Below, in pieces: positions 35,415 through 45,456 of a stretch of 64,000 nt of DNA. Both the position numbers and the translations under genes were made by a program. Numbering within the stretch: position 1 is the first letter of the stretch; each line of letters starts with the position of its first letter. The notes under the pieces are model-generated. The model did not search any database. It saw only the letters and a program-made list of their open reading frames with translations, and was not told the origin of the DNA. This stretch comes from Streptomyces sp. NBC_01304 (lineage in GTDB: Bacteria; Actinomycetota; Actinomycetes; Streptomycetales; Streptomycetaceae): the NCBI RefSeq assembly GCF_035975855.1, contig NZ_CP109055.1, positions 1,240,001 to 1,304,000 of the forward strand. Direction: 5' to 3'.

Positions 35415-35466
35415 ATCCGGTTCCGCAATCGGGTTCCGCAATCCGGTTCCGCAATCCGGTTCCGCA
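35415..35466. repeat. Four tandem 13-bp repeats between the two-component genes and the ABC exporter
   Basis: ATCCGGTTCCGCA occurs four times head to tail without gaps; the second copy has one C-to-G change. It lies 38 bp before the ABC permease start and 150 bp before the response regulator. The position suits an activator-binding array for the response regulator. Confidence 0.85.
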
Positions 35467-35504
35467 GTTCCGCGAAGTCACCGGGCAGGGAGAAGTCGTA
35501 CGCA

Positions 35505-36944
35505 ATGAATCTGTTCAAACGGGCGTGGTGGCGGCTGACCAGCCATCTCGGCAAGACCTTGATGCTGGTCGGGCTGTTCTTCGTCATCTGCACGCTGGTG
35601 CTCTCGGGCTTTCTCATCCAGTCCGCCGCGGCGCGGGCCGCCGAGTCGGCGAAGAACAGCGTGGGCGCAGTGGCCACGATGCAGCTGGATCTGAACGCCC
35701 TCATCAACTCGGGGAAGATGCAGAAGCCCGAGGGCCAGCAGGGCGGCATGATCGGCGCCGAGGGTGATCTGAAGCGCGGCCTCGTGGACAAGATCTGCAA
35801 GTCGTCGGTGGTCGCCCAGTGCAACTACATGAAGGACGGTGTCGCGGCCCCCACCAAGCAGGTCAAGCTGCACCAGCCGGTGCCCGCGCCGGGGGGCCAG
35901 GACTCCGGTGGCGTGGACTTCTTCAAGGTGGACGGGATCCGTGACCTGAACGCGGTCAAGGACTTCCGCAACGGCGACTCGAAGATCATCTCCGGTTCCG
36001 GGATCAAGCCGGACAGCAAGGACGACATGGTCGTCATCGAGGAGCGGGTGGCCAAGGACAACCACCTCAAGGTCGGCGACAAGGTCAAGCTCAACGCCAA
36101 CATCCAGCACCCCGACGGCAAGCTGGGCACCAAGGAGATGGACTTCGTCGTCGGCGGCATCTACAAGAACAACACCGCGGACACCGGCACGTACGTACCG
36201 CCAATGATGGCCCCGTCGAACCAGATCTACGTCTCCCCGGACGGCGCGACCCGGCTCGACGGCAAGAAGGTCGGCGCCGACGGCGGCATCGTCAAGGAGG
36301 CCACCTTCACCCTCCGCGACCCCGGCGACCTGGACCAGCTGAAGAAGGACGCGGAGGCGGCCGGGGCCGACCTCAAGATCTTCCCGATCAGCGTCAACGA
36401 CAAGCAGTACAAGACCCTGGTCGGCCCGATCAGCAAGACCGCCGACTTCGCCTCCGTCACCGTCTGGCTGGTCGCGCTCGCGGGCACCGTCATCCTCGCC
36501 CTGATCGTCGCCTCGTCGCTGCGCGAACGCCGCAAGGAGCTGGGCATCCTGCTCTCCCTCGGCGAGAAGAAGCCCAAGCTGCTCGGCCAGCACCTGGTCG
36601 AGGTGGTCGCCTGCGCGGTCCTCGCGATCGGCTTCGCCGCCGCGGGCAGCCAGTTCCTCTCCCAGGCCATCGGCAATCAGCTGCTCTCCGGCGAGGTCTC
36701 CTCCGCCAACCAGCAGGCCGAGAACGACGCCAACAAGCCCGACCCCAGCGACCCGACCGGCGGCGCGAACAAGAGCAACGAACCCGAGGTCAAGCCCATC
36801 GACAAGATGGACATCCGGCTCGGCCCCGCCGACATCGCCAAGGTCGGCGCCACGGGCCTCGGCATCGCCGCCCTGGCCACCCTCGTCCCCGGCGCCCGCG
36901 TGCTGCGCCTCAACCCGCGCGACATCCTCACGAAGGGCGACTGA
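35505..36944 (+). CDS. FtsX/MacB-type ABC transporter permease
   Basis: 479 residues. One N-terminal helix (LMLVGLFFVICTLVLSGFLI, about 19-38) is followed by a large extracytoplasmic MacB-like domain (about 260 residues, Lys/Asp-rich). Three C-terminal helices follow: VTVWLVALAGTVILALIVASSL, VVACAVLAIGFAAAGSQF and one near residue 455. The Arg-rich loop RERRKELGILLSLGE is typical of FtsX permeases. Exports or extracts membrane-active compounds or lipoproteins with the ATPase 4 bp downstream. Confidence 0.92.
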   Translation: MNLFKRAWWRLTSHLGKTLMLVGLFFVICTLVLSGFLIQSAAARAAESAKNSVGAVATMQLDLNALINSGKMQKPEGQQGGMIGAEGDLKRGLVDKICKSSVVAQCNYMKDGVAAPTKQVKLHQPVPAPGGQDSGGVDFFKVDGIRDLNAVKDFRNGDSKIISGSGIKPDSKDDMVVIEERVAKDNHLKVGDKVKLNANIQHPDGKLGTKEMDFVVGGIYKNNTADTGTYVPPMMAPSNQIYVSPDGATRLDGKKVGADGGIVKEATFTLRDPGDLDQLKKDAEAAGADLKIFPISVNDKQYKTLVGPISKTADFASVTVWLVALAGTVILALIVASSLRERRKELGILLSLGEKKPKLLGQHLVEVVACAVLAIGFAAAGSQFLSQAIGNQLLSGEVSSANQQAENDANKPDPSDPTGGANKSNEPEVKPIDKMDIRLGPADIAKVGATGLGIAALATLVPGARVLRLNPRDILTKGD

Positions 36945-36948
36945 CGCG

Positions 36949-37635
<687 letters not shown>

Positions 37636-37653
37636 CCGCGTACGTCCCGCACA

Positions 37654-37695
37654 GGGCGCGCCCGTACCGGCCCGGTGGCCGGTACGGGCGCGCCC
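37654..37695. terminator. Strong bidirectional terminator
   Basis: A perfect 19-bp stem (from GGGCGCGCCC to the matching GGGCGCGCCC arm) with a 4-nt loop CGGT, between the convergent ABC ATPase and LAL regulator genes. Confidence 0.85.
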
Positions 37696-37761
37696 TCGGT
37701 CCCCCACCCAGGCCTCGGTCGGCCGGTTTCCACGCCGCCCCGGCGCGGCAACAGCGCAACG

Positions 37762-40758
37762 TCACTCGTCGAAGACGCCCAGCCGGTGTGCGATGGCGGC
37801 GGCCTCCCCCCGGCCCGAAGCGCCCAGCTTGGCCAGGATGTTGGAGACGTGCACGCTCGCCGTCTTCGGTGAGATGAACAGTTCCTCGGCGATTCCCCGG
37901 TTGCTCCGCCCGGCGGCGACCAGCCGCAGCACCTCCCCCTCGCGCTCGGTCAGCCCCAGCTCGGCCCTAGGTGCCGCCTTCGCGTCGGCTTCCCGCAGCG
38001 GGATCCGGGCCCGGCCGGCCAGCGAGGTGATCTCCGTGTGGAGCGGCGCCGCGCCCAACTCCCGCGCCACCGCCTCGGCCTGCCGCAGCAGCTCACCGGC
38101 CGCCGGGCGGGACCCGGCGCCGCCCTGGCCGATCAAGGCTTCCGCGAGTCGCAGCCGGGCGGTGGCGAGGAGCACCGGGGCCTCCGACCGCCCGATGACG
38201 GCGACGGCCTCCGTCCAACGGGCGGTGGCGTCCTCGCCCTCGGCGGTGAGCAGTTCGGCCTCGGTCATCAGGGCCTGGGCGGCCCACAGCGGTACGAAGC
38301 GGGGCTGGCCCCGCATCGCCGTGCGGATCCGCTCCACCGCGGCCGCGCGCCCCGGCTCGGCCACCGCGTGGCCGCGGGCCCGCGCCTCCGCCGCCGCGGC
38401 TGCGTACAGCAGCGGCCAGCCGTAGCGATGGTGGCCGAACGGGATGGCCTCGCCGACCGCCTCGTCCAGCAGGGAGCGGACGTCGAGGATCCGGCCGTCG
38501 GCGGCCGCCAGCGCGATGGCCACGCGGCCCACGGCCAGGGTGACCTGCGGCTCGGGGTAGAGGCCGGCGGTGCTGCTGCCGGTCTCCGCCATCCTGCTCC
38601 GGGCCTCGTCGTACGCGCCCCGGAGCAGGGCCAGTTCGGCCCTCCCCTCGGCGATCAGCGACAGGATGCGGGCGCTCACCCCGCGGCGGCCGAGGGCCCG
38701 GCCGAGCACTTCGTCGGCGTCGGCCCAGCGGCCGAGCTGGGTGAGGGACTCGGCGAGGTTGCCGTCGATGTACGAGGCGGTGTCCGGCAGCCCGTACCGC
38801 TCGGCGAGGCCGCTGCCCTTCTCGGCGACCACGACGGCCTCGGCGTAGCGGCCCAGGCCGTGCAGCGCCGTGGACAGGTTGCCGTGGCCGCGCAGCAGGA
38901 CGTTGGCGTTGCCCGGCTCCAGCTCCCGGGCGCACACGGCGCGGGCCTGCGCGAGCCCGGCCTCGACGTCGCCCGCGTGGATGGTGAGCCAGGCCAGGGT
39001 GAGCCGCGCGCCGAGCCCGGTGGTCTCGGCGCCCGTCACCCGGCAGAGCTCCACCGCCTGTTCCGCGGCCTCGACCACCGCCGGCGTCGGCCGGTGCACC
39101 ACGTGCCAGTACGCCGCACGCGTCAGCACCTCGGCCTGCACGACGGACGGCGGCAGGTCCTGCACCAGCTTCTGCGCGTGGGCGATCTCGTCCCAGCCGT
39201 CGGAGCGGGCGAGGTCACGCATCAGCTTGTGGCGCTCGGTCCAGAACCAGGCCGCCCGCAGAGGGTCGCCGTCCAGCTTGCGCAGTGCCCGCTTGCAGAG
39301 GGCGAGGGCCCGCTCCCGCTCTCCCGCGAAGCGCGCGGCGACGGCGATCGCGGCGAGCAGGTCCACGAAGTCCCCGGGCACGTCCGGGGTGATGGATGGA
39401 CCCAGGCCGTCCTCGACGCCCTGCCGCATCGCCTTGCCGCGCAGCTCCTCGGGAGCGTCGTCCCACAACTCCAGTGCCCGCTCGAGCAGATGGTGCTGCT
39501 CGGCGAACGCGTGCCGGCCACGGACGGCGGCGGCCGCGGCGAGCACGGCGGGCAGCGCGCGGGCGGGGTCGCGGGCATCGAACCAGTAGCCGGCGAGACG
39601 CCCGGCCCGCTCCTCGGCGCGTACGAGCGTGGGGTCGGCCTCCAGCGCCTCGGCGTAGCGGCGGCTGAGCCGGGAGCGCTCGCCGGGCAGCAGGTCGCCG
39701 GCCACGGCCTCGCGCATCAGGGCGTGCCGGAAACGGTAGGACTCGCCCTCGTCGTACGGCAGCAGGACGGCGGCGCCGACGGCGGTGCGCAGGGCCTCGA
39801 TCAGCTCGTCCTCGGCGAGGCCGGTGACGGTGGCGAGGAGCCGGAACTCCACCTCGGAGCCGCCCTCGGCGGTGATCCGCACGACGCGCTGCACCTCGTC
39901 CGGCAGTGCCTCGACCCGGACCAGGAGCAGGTCTCGCAGGGACTCGCTGATGCCGCCCGGGGAGCCTTCGCGGATGCTGCAGGCCAGCTCCTCGACGAAG
40001 AACGCGTTGCCCTCGGAGCGTGCGAAGACCCGGTCGAGTACCTGCTCGTCGGGTATCTCGCCGCGCAGGGAGGCGAGTTGGCGGCCGACCTCGGTGCGGT
40101 CGAAGCGGGGCAGGGCGAGGCGGGTGACGGTGCGCAGCCGCTCGTACTCGGCGAGGGCGGGACGCAACGGATGGCGGCGGTGCAGGTCGTCGGTGCGGTA
40201 GGTGGCGACGATGAGCAGGCGGCTGTCGGTGAGGGCGCGCAGCAGGTAGCTGAGCAGTTCGCGGGTGGAGCGGTCGGCCCAGTGCAGGTCCTCCAGGACG
40301 AGGACGAGGGTGCGGTCCGCGGCGAGATGTTCGAGGAGGCGTACGGTGAGCTCGAAGAGCCGGGCGCGGCCGTCGGTCTCGATGTGGCCCCGGTCCATCT
40401 CGCCGAGTTCGGGCAGCAGCCGGGCGAGTTCGCCCTCCTGGCCGGCGACCGCGGCGTCGACCTCCGCGCCCAGTTGGCGGCGCAGGGAGCGCAGGGCGGT
40501 GGAGACGGGGTGGTACGGCAGGGCGTCGGCGCCGACCTCGACGCAGCCGCCGAGGGCGACGACGGCTCCGTCAGCGGCGGCCCTGCCGACGAATTCCTGG
40601 ATCAGCCGGGTCTTGCCGACGCCGGCCTCGCCGCCCACGAAGAGGGCGCGGGGCTCCCCGGCGTCGGCCCGGGACAGCGCCTCGCCGAGGGCGGTCAGTT
40701 CGGCGCTGCGGCCCACGAAGACAGGGCTTATGTGACTGCTGTGCACGGGACCGAGCAT
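37762..40758 (-). CDS. LAL-type (large ATP-binding LuxR) transcriptional regulator
   Basis: 998 residues. N-terminal AAA/STAND ATPase: Walker A FVGGEAGVGKTRLI (about 41-53) and Walker B TLVLVLEDLHWAD. A long helical, TPR-like middle follows. The C-terminal LuxR HTH is LTEREGEVLRLVAAGRSNRGIAEELFISPKTASVHVSNILAKLG. LAL regulators are MalT-like activators of secondary metabolism or catabolism. No cluster gene is adjacent, so the target is unknown. The ATG lacks a strong ribosome site; a GTG four codons later is possible. Confidence 0.93.
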   Translation of the reverse strand: MLGPVHSSHISPVFVGRSAELTALGEALSRADAGEPRALFVGGEAGVGKTRLIQEFVGRAAADGAVVALGGCVEVGADALPYHPVSTALRSLRRQLGAEVDAAVAGQEGELARLLPELGEMDRGHIETDGRARLFELTVRLLEHLAADRTLVLVLEDLHWADRSTRELLSYLLRALTDSRLLIVATYRTDDLHRRHPLRPALAEYERLRTVTRLALPRFDRTEVGRQLASLRGEIPDEQVLDRVFARSEGNAFFVEELACSIREGSPGGISESLRDLLLVRVEALPDEVQRVVRITAEGGSEVEFRLLATVTGLAEDELIEALRTAVGAAVLLPYDEGESYRFRHALMREAVAGDLLPGERSRLSRRYAEALEADPTLVRAEERAGRLAGYWFDARDPARALPAVLAAAAAVRGRHAFAEQHHLLERALELWDDAPEELRGKAMRQGVEDGLGPSITPDVPGDFVDLLAAIAVAARFAGERERALALCKRALRKLDGDPLRAAWFWTERHKLMRDLARSDGWDEIAHAQKLVQDLPPSVVQAEVLTRAAYWHVVHRPTPAVVEAAEQAVELCRVTGAETTGLGARLTLAWLTIHAGDVEAGLAQARAVCARELEPGNANVLLRGHGNLSTALHGLGRYAEAVVVAEKGSGLAERYGLPDTASYIDGNLAESLTQLGRWADADEVLGRALGRRGVSARILSLIAEGRAELALLRGAYDEARSRMAETGSSTAGLYPEPQVTLAVGRVAIALAAADGRILDVRSLLDEAVGEAIPFGHHRYGWPLLYAAAAAEARARGHAVAEPGRAAAVERIRTAMRGQPRFVPLWAAQALMTEAELLTAEGEDATARWTEAVAVIGRSEAPVLLATARLRLAEALIGQGGAGSRPAAGELLRQAEAVARELGAAPLHTEITSLAGRARIPLREADAKAAPRAELGLTEREGEVLRLVAAGRSNRGIAEELFISPKTASVHVSNILAKLGASGRGEAAAIAHRLGVFDE

Positions 40759-40869
40759 CGCACGTCGTACGAGGTCAGGGACAGGGGTGCCGGCGGGGGC
40801 CGACGCGGATGGACGGATGACGGAGACCGGCGTGGCCGGATGGATGACGGGCCCTTGGCCGCCCGGCGG

Positions 40870-41172
40870 TCAGCCGAGGGTCAGCTCGACCCGCACCTGT
40901 GCCGCCGCCGCGCCCCGGCCGGGCGGCCCGACGTGGACCGTGGCCCGGGCCGTGCCGGGCGAGCCCAGAACGGGGTCCGCCCGGCACAGGATCGTGTAGT
41001 CGCCCGGCGCGGGTGCGGCGAGGGAGAACCCTCCCCCGCCGTCCGTCAGGGCGGCGATGTCCGGCAGCGGCACGGGCCCGTCGGTGAACAGGACATGGGC
41101 GCCCGCCACCGGTGCCCCCGAGGCGTCACGGACGACGCCGGTGATCTCCACTGCGGACTCACGATCGCTCAT
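40870..41172 (-). CDS. Small carboxypeptidase-regulatory-like beta-sandwich protein
   Basis: 100 residues with the prealbumin-like pattern: VEITGVVRDASGAPVAGAHVLF ... ALTDGGGGFSLAAPAPGDYTILC. There is no signal peptide. It follows the serine-protease gene by 10 bp and must be co-transcribed. Such domains mediate binding or anchoring; here it may be a chaperone, inhibitor or scaffold for the protease. That is inference. Confidence 0.78.
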   Translation of the reverse strand: MSDRESAVEITGVVRDASGAPVAGAHVLFTDGPVPLPDIAALTDGGGGFSLAAPAPGDYTILCRADPVLGSPGTARATVHVGPPGRGAAAAQVRVELTLG

Positions 41173-41182
41173 GACGGTGTGC

Positions 41183-42112
41183 TCACGCCTTCCATGCCGC
41201 GTAGTTGTTGAAGACCGGTGTGGTGAAGCGGGTGCCCGAGTTCACCCGTGCCCCACCGTAGGCGTGGATGGCGACGCCGTAGCGGTTGCCGTTGTCGATG
41301 CGGTAGACGGAGCTGCCGCTCTGTCCACCGGCGGTGTCGATGTCGTAGTACACCTTGCGGGCGGCGACCGAGTCGATGCCGCGCGCCGCGTACCAAAGGG
41401 TGCCGGCCGGCTTGTCGCCCGGGTAACCCGCGATGTTGCCGGTGGTCTTGAGCAGGTCCGAGTCCGAGTAGACGCCGAAGCCGAACCAGCCTGTGGTGGA
41501 GCCCGTGTTGGACGGCGTGATGATCGCGCCGTAGTCGTAGTTCTCGTCGCCGTCGTTCGTCCAGCCGAGCACCGAGCGGAAGCTGGTGCAGGTGATGCTG
41601 CCGTACGGCAGCGACCCGCCGTTGCGTCCCGGCATGACCTGGATGCTCTTCACCCAGCCGTCGCGTCCGGCCACACCGCTGCCCTTGATGTAGACCACGT
41701 GGCCCGCGGTGGCGAGGGTGTGCGGGCCGATCATCCAGCCGGTGCCCTGGTAGAGGGTGTTGTCGCGGGCCGTGATCAGGAGGTAGCAGTGCACCCGCCA
41801 CGGGTACACGTTGGTGTTCGTGATCTGTACGCGGTCGTCGGGTCCGTGCACCGTCTCGGGTGCCGGGGGCGGCGGACCGAACGAGGCCTCACCGATGTCG
41901 GGCAGCGTGGCGGACGGCGGCGTCCAGGATTCCGGCGCGAAGTGCTCCGGCCGCCGGTAGTTCTCGACCTGCTCGAGCCCTTCGCTCGTCGCGTGCTGCG
42001 CCTCGCCCTGCGACCCCTCGGACGGAGCCTGCAGCACCGCCGCCTGCTCGACCATTACGGCTGCGCTGTCCTCGGGTTCGTTCGTCACGGCACTGTGGGG
42101 ATCTTGCGGCAT
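41183..42112 (-). CDS. Glutamyl-endopeptidase-like serine protease (S1B) without signal peptide
   Basis: 309 residues. The C-terminal 210 residues match the Bacillus glutamyl endopeptidase pattern: TGWMIGPHTLATAGHVVY (His138), NYDYGAIITP (Asp193), YPGDKPAGT, and GGQSGSSVY (Ser266). His283 (VAIHAYGG) sits where Glu-specific enzymes carry the S1 His. Instead of a secretion signal, the first 95 residues are polar, Glu/Gln/Pro-rich and probably disordered (MPQDPHSAVTNEPED ...), so the protein appears cytoplasmic. Trypsin-like proteases without signals are effectors in several bacterial conflict systems. Confidence 0.88.
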   Translation of the reverse strand: MPQDPHSAVTNEPEDSAAVMVEQAAVLQAPSEGSQGEAQHATSEGLEQVENYRRPEHFAPESWTPPSATLPDIGEASFGPPPPAPETVHGPDDRVQITNTNVYPWRVHCYLLITARDNTLYQGTGWMIGPHTLATAGHVVYIKGSGVAGRDGWVKSIQVMPGRNGGSLPYGSITCTSFRSVLGWTNDGDENYDYGAIITPSNTGSTTGWFGFGVYSDSDLLKTTGNIAGYPGDKPAGTLWYAARGIDSVAARKVYYDIDTAGGQSGSSVYRIDNGNRYGVAIHAYGGARVNSGTRFTTPVFNNYAAWKA

Positions 42113-42594
42113 GCTCGATCACCTGATCTCTGTTCGGCTGTGCGCTGTGGGTGCCTTCGGGGACGCCGCGGCCGCAACGTTTATGTGTATTGCCCCTTCT
42201 ACTGCCGCCGGACTAGTGCCGCAATGAGCGTTTTGCGCCGACAGAATCCCGGCACGCACACCTGTCCGAGTGAGGCCGGGGACACCCCAACTGACCGTCT
42301 CCCACGGCCCGTACGCCCCTGAAGTCCCCTGCTTCACCGGGGCGTCGCAGGGCTGGCGGCGAGGGAACGTCCCGGCAGGCCGCGCGCGCCACTCGACTCG
42401 AACCTGGCCCCCTCACGCACCGGCTCACGCCGCACCGCCTGCGCCCGCCTGCCCCCGCCCCTGCGCCCGAGTCGCCCCCGCTACGGGCAAGGGCCGAGGA
42501 CCGTGCCCTAATCGCGTCGTCGGCGACGCCCGTCACTTGTCCGGCGACGCTCGCGGCACCCGTGTCGTCGACGGTCACCGGCCCGCCGAACCCC
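42113..42594. other. Gene-free stretch upstream of the serine protease
   Basis: About 480 bp between two minus-strand genes. Several short frames exist but have no ribosome sites and atypical composition. The more AT-rich part around 42180-42240 is the likeliest site for the protease promoter. I could not identify boxes, repeats or RNA structures with confidence. Confidence 0.4.
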
Positions 42595-43944
42595 TCACAC
42601 CAGGTGGACGCCGCCCGGCGCCGCACATCCCGGCGCGGGCCCCAGTGTTGTCGTGCCGATGGCCGCGCGATGGCCGAGGCCCGTGCGGTAGGCGTCCATC
42701 GCCGCCTCGGTGCGGCCCATGCGGCGCAGCAGGTCGCCGAGCAGCCGGCACAGGTCGGCCAAGTCGCCCGCGGCGCCGCTGCGTTCGAGGAGTGCCAGGG
42801 CGCTCAGGTAGTGGTCCTCGGCGCGCTCGCTGTCGCCGCGGTCCTCGGCGATCAGGCCGAGCAGCCGGTGCGCGCCCGCAGCGTGCACGGCGCCGCGGGC
42901 GTCGCCCAGGTCGAGCAGGCGGGAGAGCAGGATCTGGGCCTCTTCGTGGCGGCCGCGGCGGCGCAGTACGTCGGCGAGTTCGACCTCGACCTGGGCGGTG
43001 AACAGCGGGGCCCGCTTGGCGGCGAGCATTTCGGCGGCGGTGCGCAGTTCGCGTTCGGCGTCCTCGAGGGCGTTGTGCTGGGCGTGGACGTAGCCGCGCA
43101 TCCAGTGGCAGTGCGCGAGTTCGGTGCGCAGGTGCAGTTGCTGGTACAGCTCCTGGGCCTTGGCGAGTGAGGCGTCCGCCTCCGCGATGCGGCCCTCGGC
43201 GAGCAGCGTGCGGGCGACGCTGCGGTGCATGCCCGCGACCAGGGCCGGGTCGGAGACCTGCGGGGCGAGCGCGAGGGCGACCTCGGCGGCATGCGCGGCG
43301 CGGGCGTGGGCGCCCATGTCCATGTAGGGGGCGATGACGGCGGCGTACAGCAGGACGAGGGCGTCGGGGTCCTGCAGCTCGCCCGCGCCCAGTTCGTCGA
43401 GGGCGGTCTCCAGGACGTAGCAGGAGTAGCGCAGTTCGCCGGCCAGCAGATGGGCCACGGCCCGGCCCCGGATGGCGCGGGCGCGGCGCGGCAGGGGCTG
43501 GTCGGCCAGCATGCGTTCGGCGGCCTCGAAGTGGGCGCGGGCGTCGGCGAGTTGGCCCGCTTCGAGGGCGCATTCGCCGAGGCCGGTGCGGGCGGCGGCC
43601 TGTTCCGGTGCGAGGGCGAGGCGTTCGGCCTCGGCCAGGAGCTCCCGGTAGCGCACGGCCGCCTGCTCGGGGGTGCCGGTGGCGAGGAGGCGCTGGGCGT
43701 CGGTGAGGGCGAGGCGGAGTTCGGTGGCGAGGTGGGCGGGGCGGCCGGTGACCAGTTCCTCGTAGGTGGTGCCGAGCTGCCCGGCGAAGTAGCGCAGGGC
43801 GGTCTCGGAGGGGCGGGCCTTGCCGGACTCCAGGGTGGAGACGTGGGCCGCGGTGTACTTCGGCTCGGCGAGCTGACGCTGCGTCAATCCTCGTTCGGTC
43901 CGCATCCGTTGGATGCGGCGTCCGATCTCCACCGGTTCGTCCAC
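42595..43944 (-). CDS. XRE-family regulator with TPR-like C-terminus
   Basis: 449 residues. The N-terminal HTH (IGRRIQRMRTERGLTQRQLAEPKYTAAHVSTLESGKARPS) is followed by about 370 residues of helical TPR-like repeats (for example HFEAAERMLADQ, AHAAEVALALAP, AQILLSRLLDLGDARGA). This is the layout of peptide-responsive RRNPP/Spr1814-type regulators, in which the TPR part binds a signal. GTG start with GAGGGGA at good spacing. Divergent from the M64 peptidase gene, its likely target. Confidence 0.9.
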   Translation of the reverse strand: MDEPVEIGRRIQRMRTERGLTQRQLAEPKYTAAHVSTLESGKARPSETALRYFAGQLGTTYEELVTGRPAHLATELRLALTDAQRLLATGTPEQAAVRYRELLAEAERLALAPEQAAARTGLGECALEAGQLADARAHFEAAERMLADQPLPRRARAIRGRAVAHLLAGELRYSCYVLETALDELGAGELQDPDALVLLYAAVIAPYMDMGAHARAAHAAEVALALAPQVSDPALVAGMHRSVARTLLAEGRIAEADASLAKAQELYQQLHLRTELAHCHWMRGYVHAQHNALEDAERELRTAAEMLAAKRAPLFTAQVEVELADVLRRRGRHEEAQILLSRLLDLGDARGAVHAAGAHRLLGLIAEDRGDSERAEDHYLSALALLERSGAAGDLADLCRLLGDLLRRMGRTEAAMDAYRTGLGHRAAIGTTTLGPAPGCAAPGGVHLV

Positions 43945-44023
43945 TGCGCATTCCCCTCAAATCTCACCCAGTACTCATCCGCGCCCCTGAAGGCATTGTG
44001 CGGCCATCACCCCCACCCCTAGC

Positions 44024-44039
44024 TTAAGCGTGCACTTAA
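44024..44039. promoter_or_regulatory. Palindromic operator between XRE regulator and M64 peptidase
   Basis: TTAAG-CGTGCA-CTTAA, a perfect 5-bp inverted repeat with a 6-bp centre. A further ACTTAA half-site follows about 20 bp downstream. It is the most AT-rich site of the divergent intergenic region and a good candidate for XRE binding. Confidence 0.5.
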
Positions 44040-44083
44040 ACCTCCTGATCCTGGAACTTAACTCACCCCCCACGGAGGACCTC

Positions 44084-45445
44084 TTGCGCACGTCCACAGG
44101 CATGACCAGATCGCTGGCGGCGGCCGCGGTGGCCGCCGCCGTCGCCTGCGCCCTCGCCGCCGTCCCGGAGCCCGCGTCGGCGGACCCCGCACCGAACGGC
44201 CAGGTAGAGGTGGAGATTCCCGGCCCCGAGCAGTCCGGCCACCGGCACACCGCGGCGGGCTCCGGCCACACCTTGGTCTCCCCGCACGGCAAGAAGCCCG
44301 CCAAGTCCACCGCCCTCTCCCCCGGCGAAGCGGCCGGCGACGGCGACGTCACCAAGGTCGTCGACAACGGCCCGACCGGGGACCGCCTCGACATCGTCTT
44401 CGTCGGCGACGGCTACACCGGCGCCGAACTCGATCGGTTCCACACGGACGTGAAGGAGCGCTGGAACGAGGTCGCCGCGGTCGAGCCGTACGCCACGTAC
44501 GCGAACCTCTTCAACGTCTGGGCGGTGGACGCGGTCTCCCGCGACTCCGGCGTCTCCGGCGACCCGGGCAAGGACGTCGTGCGGGACACCGCGCTCGGCT
44601 CGTACTTCTGGTGCGACGACATCGAGCGGCTGCTCTGCATCGACGAGGCGAAGGTCGACTCGTACGTCGACAACGCCCCCGAGGCCGACCTGGTGATGGT
44701 CCTCTCCAACAGCTCCAAGTACGGCGGCGCGGGCTACAACACGCCCAGCCCGACGCTGGGTTACGACGGGATAGCCACCGCCTCGGCGGGCAACGCCCTG
44801 TCCGGCCAGGTCGCCATCCACGAGACGGGGCACTCCCTCGGCAAGCTCGCCGACGAGTACTTCTACCCCGGCACCCCCGGCTACGAGCACTACTCGGGTC
44901 CCGAGCCCGGCGACTCCAACATCTCCACGCTGAGCGCCGCCCAGATGGAGAACGCCCGCACCAAGTGGTACCGCTGGCTGGGCGAGACCTCCCCGGACGG
45001 CGGCACGGTCGGCGCGTACGAGGGCGGCGGCTACTACGTCACGGGCCTCAACCGCCCCACCGATGCCTCGATGATGCGAGTCCTCGGCAAGCCCTTCAAC
45101 CTGCCCGGCACCGAGGCGATGATCGCGGGCTTCCACCGGCACGCCTCGGCCGCGCGGGCCCTGACGCCCACGTCGCGCCCCCTGCGGAGCGGGGACACCG
45201 CGCGCATCTCCCTGGCCCGGCCGCTCGGCGACGACGCCCGGCCGCTGCAGGTGCGCTGGTCCTTGGACGGCAAGCGGATCGGCGCGCCGGCCGACGCGAC
45301 CGAGGTCGCGGTCGCGGACCTCGGCGTACGCGGCTCGGGCGCGCACCGGCTGACCGTCACGGTCGTCGACCGCACGGACGCGGTCCGCGATCCGGCGATC
45401 GCCAAGTCGCTGCGGACGACGCTGACTTGGACCGTCCGCCGCTGA
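44084..45445 (+). CDS. Secreted M64 (IgA-peptidase-like) zinc metallopeptidase
   Basis: 453 residues from a TTG start that has GGAGG 5 nt upstream; the ATG six codons later lacks a site. Signal peptide to about ASADPA (residue 34). The M64 domain runs from about 95 to 380: start LDIVFVGDGYTGAEL, zinc motif HETGHSLGKLADEY (246-259). A C-terminal Ig-like domain follows (about 385-453). Predicted extracellular protease of unknown target. Confidence 0.9.
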   Translation: MRTSTGMTRSLAAAAVAAAVACALAAVPEPASADPAPNGQVEVEIPGPEQSGHRHTAAGSGHTLVSPHGKKPAKSTALSPGEAAGDGDVTKVVDNGPTGDRLDIVFVGDGYTGAELDRFHTDVKERWNEVAAVEPYATYANLFNVWAVDAVSRDSGVSGDPGKDVVRDTALGSYFWCDDIERLLCIDEAKVDSYVDNAPEADLVMVLSNSSKYGGAGYNTPSPTLGYDGIATASAGNALSGQVAIHETGHSLGKLADEYFYPGTPGYEHYSGPEPGDSNISTLSAAQMENARTKWYRWLGETSPDGGTVGAYEGGGYYVTGLNRPTDASMMRVLGKPFNLPGTEAMIAGFHRHASAARALTPTSRPLRSGDTARISLARPLGDDARPLQVRWSLDGKRIGAPADATEVAVADLGVRGSGAHRLTVTVVDRTDAVRDPAIAKSLRTTLTWTVRR

Positions 45446-45456
45446 CCGCACAGTCC

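Noticed and set aside
42119..42337. 72-codon minus-strand frame upstream of the serine protease
   Set aside because: No ribosome site, no family, and it overlaps the protease start region; more likely promoter DNA.
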